64,000 bases of DNA from Treponema sp. (GTDB lineage: Bacteria > Spirochaetota > Spirochaetia > Treponematales > Treponemataceae). The translations under genes and the position numbers were made by a program. Location: NCBI GenBank assembly GCA_016294105.1, contig JAEDCN010000001.1, forward strand, positions 62,001 to 126,000, given 5' to 3'. Below are positions 7,661 to 14,421 of the stretch, piece after piece. The notes under the pieces are model-generated. The model had not been told where the DNA came from. It did not search any database and was given only the letters and a program-made list of their open reading frames with translations. Within the stretch, counting starts at the first letter, position 1, and every line of letters starts with the position of its first letter.

Positions 7661-9148
7661 ATGGAATATAATTTAGAGCGTCAGCACGCAAAGGGCAAGC
7701 TCCATGCCATTGAAAGAATCAATGCACTGGTAGACAAGGATTCCTTCATGGAAATTTACTCTGGTGTTCACCATAACTGTACTAGCTTTGGTATGGCTGG
7801 CAAGGAGATTCCCTACGATGGTGTTATCACTGGATTTGGAATGATTAACGGTCGTCGTGTAGCCATCTATGCCCAGGACTTTACCGTACAGGGTGGTTCT
7901 CTGGGAAAGATGCACGGAGATAAGATTGCCCAGATTATCGAAATGGCAATTGAAGCCCGCTGTCCCGTTATTGGAATCAATGACTCAGGTGGAGCTCGTA
8001 TTCAGGAGGGGGTAAACTCCTTGGCTGGCTACGGAAACCTCTTTTTCCAGAATGTACGGGCATCAGGATATATTCCCCAGATTTCCATCATTGCAGGTCC
8101 CTGTGCCGGTGGAGCCGTATATTCTCCTGGAATCACCGACTTTATCTTCACCGTGGATGAAATCAGCTACATGTTTATTACTGGTCCCAAGGTTGTAAAG
8201 AGCGTTATGTTCATGGATATTACCGAGGAAGATTTAGGTGGTGGTGCAATCCATTCCCAGAAATCTGGTGTGTCCCACTTCCGCTGTCCCGATGAAAAGG
8301 ACTGCTTTACCAAGGTTCGTAAGCTTTTGGACTACATTCCCCATTACTATGGAGACCGTGTTCCCTCTGCTTCTGCCAAATATGATGCCCGCAAAAAGGC
8401 AAAGAAGATTACTGAAGTGCTTCCTGACAGAGGAACTCAGGGATACGATATTCGCAATGTAATTGACTGTTTGGTAGACGATGACAGCTTCTTTGAGGTT
8501 ATGCAGGAGTTTGCTATCAACATTGTTGTGGGATTCGCCCGTATCGAAGGACGCACCGTTGGTATTGTTGCCAACAATCCTGCTGGCTTAGGTGGAATCC
8601 TTAACTGTGACGCCTCCGACAAGGCTGCTCGTTTTATCCGCTTCTGTGATGCCTTCAATGTGCCCTTGTTGAATCTGGTGGACGTTCCTGGCTTTATTCC
8701 TGGACCACAGGAAGAGCAGAAGGGTATTATCCGCCACGGTGCCAAGCTGATTTATGCTTATTCTGAGGCAACAGTGCCCAAGATTACCGTTATCACACGA
8801 AAGGCCTACGGTGGAGCTTACATTTCCATGTGTTCCAAGCATATTGGAGCAGACTTTGTATTTGCATGGCCTAAGGCTGAAATTGCAGTAATGGGTGCCG
8901 AAGGTGCAATCCAGATTCTGTATGCCAAGGATGTGCAGGATCCTTCAAAGGCTCAAATGATTGAAGAAAAGCTTCAGGAATATCGGGAAACTGTTATGAC
9001 GCCCAAAACTGCCGCTGAACAGGGGTATGTTTCAGAGGTAATCAATCCTGAGGACACCAGAAGAAAGATTTCTCAGTGTCTTCGCTTGTTAAAGAGCAAG
9101 AAATCTACTTCTTGTGTGGAAAAGAAGCACGGAAACATTCCGCTGTAA
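7661..9148 (+). CDS. Acyl-CoA carboxyltransferase subunit (propionyl-CoA carboxylase beta / decarboxylase alpha type)
   Basis: 495 residues, full length for this family. These subunits move a carboxyl group between biotin and an acyl-CoA such as propionyl-CoA or glutaconyl-CoA. Both crotonase-like halves are seen. The N-terminal half has Y-A-Q-D-F-T-V-Q-G-G-S-L-G at about 68-80, D-S-G-G-A-R near 108-113 and G-P-C-A-G-G-A near 147-153. The C-terminal half has N-N-P-A-G-L-G-G near 307-314, D-V-P-G-F near 343-347, and R-K-A-Y-G-G-A-Y near 375-382. No biotin carboxylase, biotin carrier or membrane decarboxylase subunit lies nearby. The protein could serve a carboxylase, a sodium-pumping decarboxylase or a transcarboxylase, and sequence alone does not decide which. 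It is a single-gene unit with its own promoter and terminator. Confidence 0.92.
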   Translation: MEYNLERQHAKGKLHAIERINALVDKDSFMEIYSGVHHNCTSFGMAGKEIPYDGVITGFGMINGRRVAIYAQDFTVQGGSLGKMHGDKIAQIIEMAIEARCPVIGINDSGGARIQEGVNSLAGYGNLFFQNVRASGYIPQISIIAGPCAGGAVYSPGITDFIFTVDEISYMFITGPKVVKSVMFMDITEEDLGGGAIHSQKSGVSHFRCPDEKDCFTKVRKLLDYIPHYYGDRVPSASAKYDARKKAKKITEVLPDRGTQGYDIRNVIDCLVDDDSFFEVMQEFAINIVVGFARIEGRTVGIVANNPAGLGGILNCDASDKAARFIRFCDAFNVPLLNLVDVPGFIPGPQEEQKGIIRHGAKLIYAYSEATVPKITVITRKAYGGAYISMCSKHIGADFVFAWPKAEIAVMGAEGAIQILYAKDVQDPSKAQMIEEKLQEYRETVMTPKTAAEQGYVSEVINPEDTRRKISQCLRLLKSKKSTSCVEKKHGNIPL

Positions 9149-9183
9149 TATTCTAAATACAGAAAACGGTACGTTTTATAGTG

Positions 9184-9231
9184 AAACACCCCCATCTTTA
9201 GGATTTATTCCTTGGATGGGGTTTGTTTTTT
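9184..9231 (+). terminator. Rho-independent terminator after the carboxyltransferase
   Basis: CCCCATC (9190-9196) pairs with GATGGGG (9215-9221), extended by AAAC/GTTT, and is followed by GTTTGTTTTTT. Confidence 0.8.
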
Positions 9232-9250
9232 ATACAGCTTCTATAAATCC

Positions 9251-9279
9251 TTGCAGATATACAATATTTGTGTTACTAT
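9251..9279 (+). promoter_or_regulatory. Promoter of the outer-membrane barrel gene
   Basis: TTGCAG (9251-9256), a 17-base spacer and TACTAT (9274-9279), 33 bases before the start codon. Confidence 0.55.
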
Positions 9280-9311
9280 CTGTTTGAGACATTCTACTTA
9301 GGAGGTATAAT

Positions 9312-9806
9312 GTGAACAAGAAAATTTTAATTGTTGCAGCTTTGTTGATGGTTGTATGCGTAGGTGGTGCTTTTGCTTGGGGAATTGGTATCCAGGGTGG
9401 ATGGAATATGGGAATTCCTGGTAATGTTGCCATTACTTTCAAGTTAGATCAGTTGCCTCTTATCTTTGCGGGTAATTTTTACGTTGGAGATCATTTATTT
9501 GCCGTTGGTTTAACTGGTGACTACTGGTTCTTGAATGATAATATTGTGGGTCCGTTAAATTGGTTTATTGGAGCTGGTGCTGGTATTTCAATCCGCATTT
9601 ATGATGATGGATACGAACATAAGAAAGAAAAAACCCACTTTGGTATTTCTGGTCGTGTCCCCGTAGGTTTGAATATGATGTTACCTGCTGGTCCTGTAGA
9701 AATTGAACCATATGTTCAACTTGTTCCCCAACTGTGGTTGAGTATTGTTCCTTTCTATCCTGACTTTGATTTGGATGCTAATATTGGTATTCGCTTCCAC
9801 TTCTAA
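9312..9806 (+). CDS. Small outer-membrane beta-barrel protein, BAPKO_0422-like
   Basis: 164 residues starting at GTG 9312. The ATG three bases before it is followed at once by TGA, while a perfect AGGAGGT at 9300-9306 fits the GTG. A signal peptide of about 22 residues ends A-F-A. The mature part is short and glycine- and aromatic-rich, with alternating hydrophobic strands (F-A-G-N-F-Y-V-G; G-D-Y-W-F-L; I-G-A-G-A-G-I-S-I), and it ends in F-H-F, the aromatic C-terminus typical of barrels inserted by BamA. Layout and size match the small spirochaetal outer-membrane family named after Borrelia BAPKO_0422; that match is from memory. It probably sits in the outer membrane. Its role, pore or structural, cannot be told from sequence. 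Confidence 0.75.
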   Translation: MNKKILIVAALLMVVCVGGAFAWGIGIQGGWNMGIPGNVAITFKLDQLPLIFAGNFYVGDHLFAVGLTGDYWFLNDNIVGPLNWFIGAGAGISIRIYDDGYEHKKEKTHFGISGRVPVGLNMMLPAGPVEIEPYVQLVPQLWLSIVPFYPDFDLDANIGIRFHF

Positions 9807-9843
9807 TTTTTTTTAAAATTTCTGTAAAAACTTTATATAAAAA

Positions 9844-9889
9844 TGCACCTCCTAAAATTGAACTTTATTTGTCCAACTTTAGGGGTGCA
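9844..9889. repeat. Long palindrome at convergent gene ends, terminator-like, related to the one at 63460
   Basis: TGCACCTCCTAAAATTG (9844-9860) pairs with 9874-9889, with one bulge and one G-T pair. Read leftward it is followed by TTTTTAT, so it can end transcription of the gene at 9922. On the minus strand, 9889-9872 matches 63460-63477 at 16 of 18 bases. Confidence 0.75.
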
Positions 9890-9921
9890 CTTCAAAAAGA
9901 TTTTTCTGCCAGCCTTTTTTA

Positions 9922-10275
9922 CTATCTCAGCTTTTCTTCCCAGTCAGTTTCTTTAAATCCAACAAGGACAGTATCTCCTGAAATTACGATAGGTCGTTTT
10001 ACCAGCATTCCATCGCTAGCCAACAAGTCCAGCTGCTCATCCTGACTCATGGAAGGAAGCTTATCTTTCAGCTCCATGGACTTATAGACTTGACCACTGG
10101 TATTAAAAAACTTTTTCAGTGGAAGGCCACTTTTTTTGAACCAGTATTCTAGCTGACCGCGGCTAGGCTTTACTTCCTTCAAATCTGTGGCATTATAGCT
10201 AATATTATTTGCTTCAAGCCATTTCTTGGCCTTTTGGCAGGTTCCGCAACGTGGGTACCAAAAAAAATCAATCAT
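9922..10275 (-). CDS. Spx/MgsR/ArsC-family thioredoxin-fold protein
   Basis: 117 residues, the normal length for the ArsC/Spx/YffB family. The redox motif C-G-T-C is at residues 10-13, as in Spx and MgsR, whose disulfide switch changes RNA polymerase contacts under oxidative stress; YffB-type members have a single Cys there. A K-R-P-I motif near 93-96 matches the conserved R-P region of the fold. The ATG at 10275 has AGGAG six bases upstream. The gene lies just downstream of a flavodoxin-ferredoxin gene on the same strand with a 15-base gap after the latter's stop, so the two are probably one transcript with a redox theme. Whether it regulates transcription or reduces a substrate is unknown. 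Confidence 0.85.
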   Translation of the reverse strand: MIDFFWYPRCGTCQKAKKWLEANNISYNATDLKEVKPSRGQLEYWFKKSGLPLKKFFNTSGQVYKSMELKDKLPSMSQDEQLDLLASDGMLVKRPIVISGDTVLVGFKETDWEEKLR

Positions 10276-10290
10276 ATCATGCTCCTTTAA

Positions 10291-11118
10291 TTAAACTACA
10301 AAAACACCTTCAGCGGGTCTTGTGTAATTGTTGGCCAGCATTTGTACGTGAGACAAAAATGCTTGGTCGGTAAAATGCTTAGCTTTTGTATGGCATATTT
10401 TGACGCAAGTTTGACATTTGATGCAAATTCCTGGAACAAGGCTCATATCCTCAAAGGAAATAGCTCCCATAGGGCAACGTCGTGCACAGGCTCCACAAGA
10501 ATCACACAGCTCTTGATGGGTTTCTGGCTTTGCCTTCAAGAATTGCACTGGTTGGTTATCTACCCCAAGGGGAATATAATAGGGGGCAGGGTAGCTACCG
10601 GGAACGGACAATTCATCAGATAAATTTCCTTCCTGAATCTTTCTGGCAGCCTTTTCTGCAAAGTCTAGAACAACCACCATATCCTGGCTACTAGGACGGC
10701 CATGACCTATATCCTCCAGGAAAACATGCTCCGTAGGAACGGCAGCTACAGCCACCACCGTAAAACCATTCTTCTTCATTTCATTGTAGAATTCAATTGG
10801 AGCATTATCGTAGTTTCTGTTTCCAAAAACATTTACCGTTATAGCTACTGCTCCGTTTCCCTTGATGTTCTCCTGAATAAAGGGGAGCATCTTGTTGGGC
10901 AGTCGGCCTGCATATACGGGTGTCGTACAAATAACAATGTCATCCTGTCCAAAAACAAATTCCTTTTCCCGCTCTTTTGGCAGGGTAAAGCTCATGTGTT
11001 CTACTGGTAGCTGCAGGATTTGGGAGATTTTTTCTCCAATTTTTGTTGCTACCTTTCGGGCATTTCCTGTTGGACTAAAATATAGTACAACAATACGCTT
11101 AAACTGTGTTCCTTTCAT
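10291..11118 (-). CDS. Flavodoxin-ferredoxin fusion protein (EFR1-type)
   Basis: 275 residues from the ATG at 11116-11118, chosen because GGAGGA lies eight bases upstream; a start at 11148 would add ten residues without a ribosome site. The N-terminal half is a flavodoxin fold with the FMN-phosphate loop S-P-T-G-N-A at about residues 15-20. The C-terminal part, from about 205 to 245, holds two four-Cys sets (C-D-S-C-G-A-C...C-P and C-I-K-C-Q-T-C...C-H) that bind two 4Fe-4S clusters. Such proteins carry electrons in the cytoplasm of anaerobes. The partner enzyme is not visible nearby. It is co-directional with the Spx-like gene. Confidence 0.9.
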   Translation of the reverse strand: MKGTQFKRIVVLYFSPTGNARKVATKIGEKISQILQLPVEHMSFTLPKEREKEFVFGQDDIVICTTPVYAGRLPNKMLPFIQENIKGNGAVAITVNVFGNRNYDNAPIEFYNEMKKNGFTVVAVAAVPTEHVFLEDIGHGRPSSQDMVVVLDFAEKAARKIQEGNLSDELSVPGSYPAPYYIPLGVDNQPVQFLKAKPETHQELCDSCGACARRCPMGAISFEDMSLVPGICIKCQTCVKICHTKAKHFTDQAFLSHVQMLANNYTRPAEGVFVV

Positions 11119-11195
11119 TTTTATCTTCCTCCAAAAAAAATATATCATAGCACAGAGAAAAATGATATACTATTTTTCACAAGAAATGCCGATAG

Positions 11196-11225
11196 TTGTT
11201 GATTTATTTTTCATTTTCCTATAAT
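11196..11225 (+). promoter_or_regulatory. Promoter of the rpsF-dnaB operon
   Basis: TTGTTG (11196-11201), an 18-base spacer and TATAAT (11220-11225). Confidence 0.65.
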
Positions 11226-11237
11226 ATGTCTAAACCC

Positions 11238-11264
11238 CTTGGAGGGATTATTATACCCTCCCAA
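11238..11264 (+). promoter_or_regulatory. Hairpin in the rpsF leader, possible autoregulatory site
   Basis: GGAGGG (11241-11246) pairs exactly with CCCTCC (11256-11261) in the short leader between the promoter and rpsF. In many bacteria a leader hairpin before rpsF binds the S6:S18 pair, but I cannot confirm the diagnostic loop sequence here. Confidence 0.45.
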
Positions 11265-11284
11265 ATTGACCATAAGGAGATACT

Positions 11285-11566
11285 ATGAGAAAGTATGAGC
11301 TGATGACTATCTTCCCCGCTGAGGAAGAGAAGTACAACGCAGGCCTCGCTACACTTCGTTCTACCTTGAGCGAGTATGGCGTGGAGATTGAGAAGGAAGA
11401 ATCCTTCGGAGACAGAGATCTTTGCTATGAAGTAAAGAAGCAGAAGAGAGGACGCTTCCTCCTGCTGATTATCAAGGCAAATCCTGCTAAAGTTGTAGAG
11501 CTTAACCGCCAGTTCAAGTTGAACCCTGAACTGTTGAAGTGCATGTTCGTTAAAATCGACGAGTAA
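11285..11566 (+). CDS. rpsF: 30S ribosomal protein S6
   Basis: 93 residues, standard length. The N-terminus M-R-K-Y-E-L-M-T-I-F is the usual S6 opening, and the strand R-G-R-F-L-L-L-I-I-K is present. S6 binds S18 and 16S rRNA in the platform of the small subunit. AAGGAG at 11274-11279 sets the start. It is the first gene of rpsF-ssb-rpsR-rplI-dnaB, a widely conserved order that joins translation and replication genes. Confidence 0.97.
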   Translation: MRKYELMTIFPAEEEKYNAGLATLRSTLSEYGVEIEKEESFGDRDLCYEVKKQKRGRFLLLIIKANPAKVVELNRQFKLNPELLKCMFVKIDE

Positions 11567-11589
11567 CAATCATCCCAGAGGAGGCAGTT

Positions 11590-12084
11590 ATGGCAGCTGA
11601 TATAAATCACATCATGATAATTGGCCGGCTTACCCGGGATGCTGACTTAAAGTACACATCTGGTGGATTTGCCATTTCCAATTTTTCTATTGCCGTGAAC
11701 CGCCGCCGAAAGAACGGCGACCAGTGGATTGAAGAGGCTAATTTCTTTGAAATTAACCTGTATGGAAAGTCTGCTGAAAGCCTAAAGCCATACCTTGTCA
11801 AAGGCAAGCAAGTGGCTGTAGATGGAGAATTGCGTCAGGATAGATGGGAGCAGGACGGCCAGCCACGCAGTAAGGTGGTGATTGTGGCCAACAATGTCCA
11901 GCTTCTCGGCGGAAATGCTGGTGGCAGTGGGTCTTCACCTGCTGGGGGGTACAACCAGAGCAATCGAGGAACCTATCAACCAAGAATGCAGGAACCATCT
12001 GGTTCTTCTGGAGCTTATGATTCTTATGAGCCATCACCCTATGGTGGTGGAAATGATTCATTCCCAGAGGACATTCCATTTTAA
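11590..12084 (+). CDS. ssb: Single-stranded DNA-binding protein SSB
   Basis: 164 residues. The OB-fold fills about residues 1-110 (I-M-I-I-G-R-L-T-R-D near the start; F-E-I-N-L-Y-G-K-S-A in the middle). A glycine-, serine- and tyrosine-rich linker follows (about 110-153), and the protein ends in E-D-I-P-F, the acidic tip that recruits replication and repair partners. It coats single-stranded DNA at forks. AGAGGAGG at 11577-11584 precedes the ATG. Its place between rpsF and rpsR is the classic arrangement. Confidence 0.97.
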   Translation: MAADINHIMIIGRLTRDADLKYTSGGFAISNFSIAVNRRRKNGDQWIEEANFFEINLYGKSAESLKPYLVKGKQVAVDGELRQDRWEQDGQPRSKVVIVANNVQLLGGNAGGSGSSPAGGYNQSNRGTYQPRMQEPSGSSGAYDSYEPSPYGGGNDSFPEDIPF

Positions 12085-12118
12085 GCTGTAAGGTCAGCTA
12101 TCTTATAGGAGAATTTAC

Positions 12119-12430
12119 ATGTCAGAAGAAATGATCAAGGATATTGATACAACACCTGATGTACAGATGCAGGATGTTATTCGTGACGCTGATGAGCGTG
12201 CTCCACGTGCAAAGGGAAAGACATTCTTCCGCAAGAAGGTTTGTCGTTTCTGTGCTCAGAAGGCAAAGATTGATTACAAAGATGCAGACGGTCTGCGTCG
12301 CTTTACCACAGAGCGTGGAAAGATTCTTCCTCGCCGCATTACTGGTACCTGTGCAAAGCACCAGCGCCGCTTGGCTCTGGAAATCAAGCGTGCACGTGCA
12401 ATCTGCTTGCTTCCTTTCGTAGCAAACTAA
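12119..12430 (+). CDS. rpsR: 30S ribosomal protein S18, zinc-binding type with N-terminal extension
   Basis: 103 residues against the more usual 75 or so. The extra length is an acidic N-terminal arm of about 30 residues rich in Asp and Glu. The ATG at 12119 is supported by ATAGGAG about eight bases upstream, so the arm is probably translated. The conserved core (C-R-F-C near 43-46, then K-I-D-Y-K-D; R-I-T-G-T-C-A-K-H-Q-R-R near 74-85) is intact. The two C-x2-C and C-x2-H pairs look like the zinc-site form of S18. It partners S6 on the 30S platform. Confidence 0.96.
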   Translation: MSEEMIKDIDTTPDVQMQDVIRDADERAPRAKGKTFFRKKVCRFCAQKAKIDYKDADGLRRFTTERGKILPRRITGTCAKHQRRLALEIKRARAICLLPFVAN

Positions 12431-12449
12431 TTTTCAGTTTTTTAGATAT

Positions 12450-12482
12450 GAGCCCTAGTCCGACTCCCGGAAGCTAGGGTTT
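12450..12482 (+). terminator. Hairpin between rpsR and rplI, possible attenuator
   Basis: CCCTAG (12453-12458) pairs with CTAGGG (12474-12479), then GTTTCATT. The T-run is weak, so it may be a partial terminator or a processing site inside the operon. Confidence 0.45.
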
Positions 12483-12541
12483 CATTGGAATATTTTGTAC
12501 TAGAGTACATGTGTATTTTACACAGATAATGGAGCTTGTAA

Positions 12542-13063
12542 ATGAAGGTAATTCTTAATCAGGATGTAAAGCACCTCGGTGAAGAGGGTGATGTAAAGGT
12601 TGTAGCCAACGGATATGCCCGTAACTATTTGCTTCCTCGCAATTTGGCACTTCCTTATAACGAAATGACAGTAGCCTACTTTGAAGGCCGCAAGGCAGAA
12701 ATTGAGGCTCGTAAGGAAGAAAAGCGAAAGAATGCTGCTAGCTTGAAGGATAAGCTGGAAGCCTTTACTGTACGCTTGGTTATGCCTGCTGGTCCCAACG
12801 GAAAGTTGTATGGTGCTGTTACAAACCAGACTGTTGCAGATGAATTGCACAAGAATGAGTTTGATATTGAGCGCAAGCGCATTGAAATTCCTGGAAATGC
12901 AATCAAGAGTGTTGGTAAGTATCATGCAACAGTACGCTTGTATGAGGCTGCAACAGCTGAAATCAAGATTGAAGTAGTTTCTCAGGAAGAAGCAGCTCAG
13001 GTTGCTGAAACTGCTGCAAAGGAAAAAGAAGCAGAGCCTGCTGCTGAATCCGCAGAGGCATAA
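12542..13063 (+). CDS. rplI: 50S ribosomal protein L9
   Basis: 173 residues. The N-terminal RNA-binding domain is clear (M-K-V-I-L-N-Q-D-V-K-H-L-G; the G-Y-A-R-N-Y-L-L-P signature near 28-36). The long connecting helix is Lys/Glu-rich (about 42-75), and the C-terminal domain follows to about 150. The last 25 residues are an Ala/Glu tail not found in most L9 proteins. L9 sits at the L1 stalk base and helps hold the reading frame. GGAGCTT about nine bases upstream precedes the ATG. Confidence 0.97.
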   Translation: MKVILNQDVKHLGEEGDVKVVANGYARNYLLPRNLALPYNEMTVAYFEGRKAEIEARKEEKRKNAASLKDKLEAFTVRLVMPAGPNGKLYGAVTNQTVADELHKNEFDIERKRIEIPGNAIKSVGKYHATVRLYEAATAEIKIEVVSQEEAAQVAETAAKEKEAEPAAESAEA

Positions 13064-13065
13064 TC

Positions 13066-14400
13066 ATGTCCACCGCATCCTTGAAAGACAGGATTCCTCC
13101 CCACAATATTGAGGCGGAGCAAGCCACTTTAGGTGCTATTCTTCTGGATTGGGATGCGGTGGGTTCTGTAATTACCCATCTTAGAGCAGAAAGTTTTTAT
13201 TCATTACAACATCAAACTATTTTTAAAGCAATTCTTTCATTATATAACAAGGGACAACGGGGAGATATCCTGACTCTTACAGAAGAGCTTCGTCAAACAG
13301 GTAAATTAGATGCTGCTGGTGGTGTGGCCTATGTAGCTTCGTTGCCAGATCATGTACCAACTAGTTCCAATGTAGAGTATTATGCTCAGCTGGTAAAGGA
13401 CGATTTTAACCGCCGAGAGTTGATTAAAATATCCTCCTCAGCGATTTCCGAAGCCCACGATGATACAAAACCCAGTAGAACTACCTTAGAGGATACTCAA
13501 AACAAGCTTTTTGCCTTGGCTGAATCAAACCAAAGCCAACGGTTGCTGTCAATGTGGGAATTGGTTCCTGATACTTTTTCCATCATCGAAAAACATCTTC
13601 ACAACCAAGAAACTTATACTGGAGTTCCCTCTGGTTTCTCTGGTCTGGACAAAATGACAAGTGGCTTCCAGAATTCTGAAATGATTATTATTGGAGCCCG
13701 TCCCTCTATGGGTAAGACGGCCTTGGCTCTATCAATGATTCATCATATTGCTATCCAGAAAAATATTCCAACAGGAATTTTTTCGTTGGAAATGTCTTAT
13801 ACCCAGATTGGCCAGCGATTGATAAGCCAGATTGCTCGTATGTCTGGTTCTCGAATCCGTTCTGGAATGATGACCCAAGCGGAGTTCCAGCGATTGCAGG
13901 ATGCTGCTGGTGTATTATATGACGCACCGCTGTGTATTGCAGATACTCCAAACATGAAAATGCTTGATTTGCGGGCAATGGCTCGTAAAATGAAGCAGCA
14001 GTATCAGGTTAAAATTATTTTTATTGACTATATCGGTCTCATTACCAGCGATAATTATAGCTCAAATACTCCTCGCCATGAGCAGGTATCTGAGATTTCC
14101 CGCTCCTTGAAAAGTCTTGCCAGAGAGTTGGATATTCCGATTGTAGCTCTCTGTCAGGTAAGTCGTGACAGTGAAGGAAAGGAGCCTACGTTGGCTAATC
14201 TCCGTGATTCAGGTTCTATTGAACAGGATGCCGACGTAGTTATGTTTATTCACCGTGAAAGAAAGGCAACTGATAATAATGATGAGGCCATCGAAGCAAA
14301 AATTCTCTTGGCAAAGCAACGAAATGGTCCCATCGGTAATGTGGATCTCATTTTCCTTCCCTCATATGCCAAGTTTGAAAACAGGGCGGAAGATGAGTAA
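13066..14400 (+). CDS. dnaB: Replicative DNA helicase DnaB
   Basis: 444 residues, normal length. The N-terminal helical domain begins with P-P-H-N-I-E-A-E-Q, the family opening. The RecA-like motor has the Walker A loop G-A-R-P-S-M-G-K-T-A at about 210-219, the Walker B strand I-I-F-I-D-Y-I near 318-324, and the Q-V-S-R loop followed by L-R-D-S-G-S-I-E-Q-D-A-D near 384-395. DnaB forms a hexamer and unwinds DNA at the fork, with DnaG (encoded at 55296 here) as partner. The ATG is two bases past the rplI stop, so translation is probably coupled. No terminator hairpin is evident in the 21 bases before the convergent gene. Confidence 0.97.
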   Translation: MSTASLKDRIPPHNIEAEQATLGAILLDWDAVGSVITHLRAESFYSLQHQTIFKAILSLYNKGQRGDILTLTEELRQTGKLDAAGGVAYVASLPDHVPTSSNVEYYAQLVKDDFNRRELIKISSSAISEAHDDTKPSRTTLEDTQNKLFALAESNQSQRLLSMWELVPDTFSIIEKHLHNQETYTGVPSGFSGLDKMTSGFQNSEMIIIGARPSMGKTALALSMIHHIAIQKNIPTGIFSLEMSYTQIGQRLISQIARMSGSRIRSGMMTQAEFQRLQDAAGVLYDAPLCIADTPNMKMLDLRAMARKMKQQYQVKIIFIDYIGLITSDNYSSNTPRHEQVSEISRSLKSLARELDIPIVALCQVSRDSEGKEPTLANLRDSGSIEQDADVVMFIHRERKATDNNDEAIEAKILLAKQRNGPIGNVDLIFLPSYAKFENRAEDE

Positions 14401-14421
14401 GCTCCATCTTAATCAAATCAA

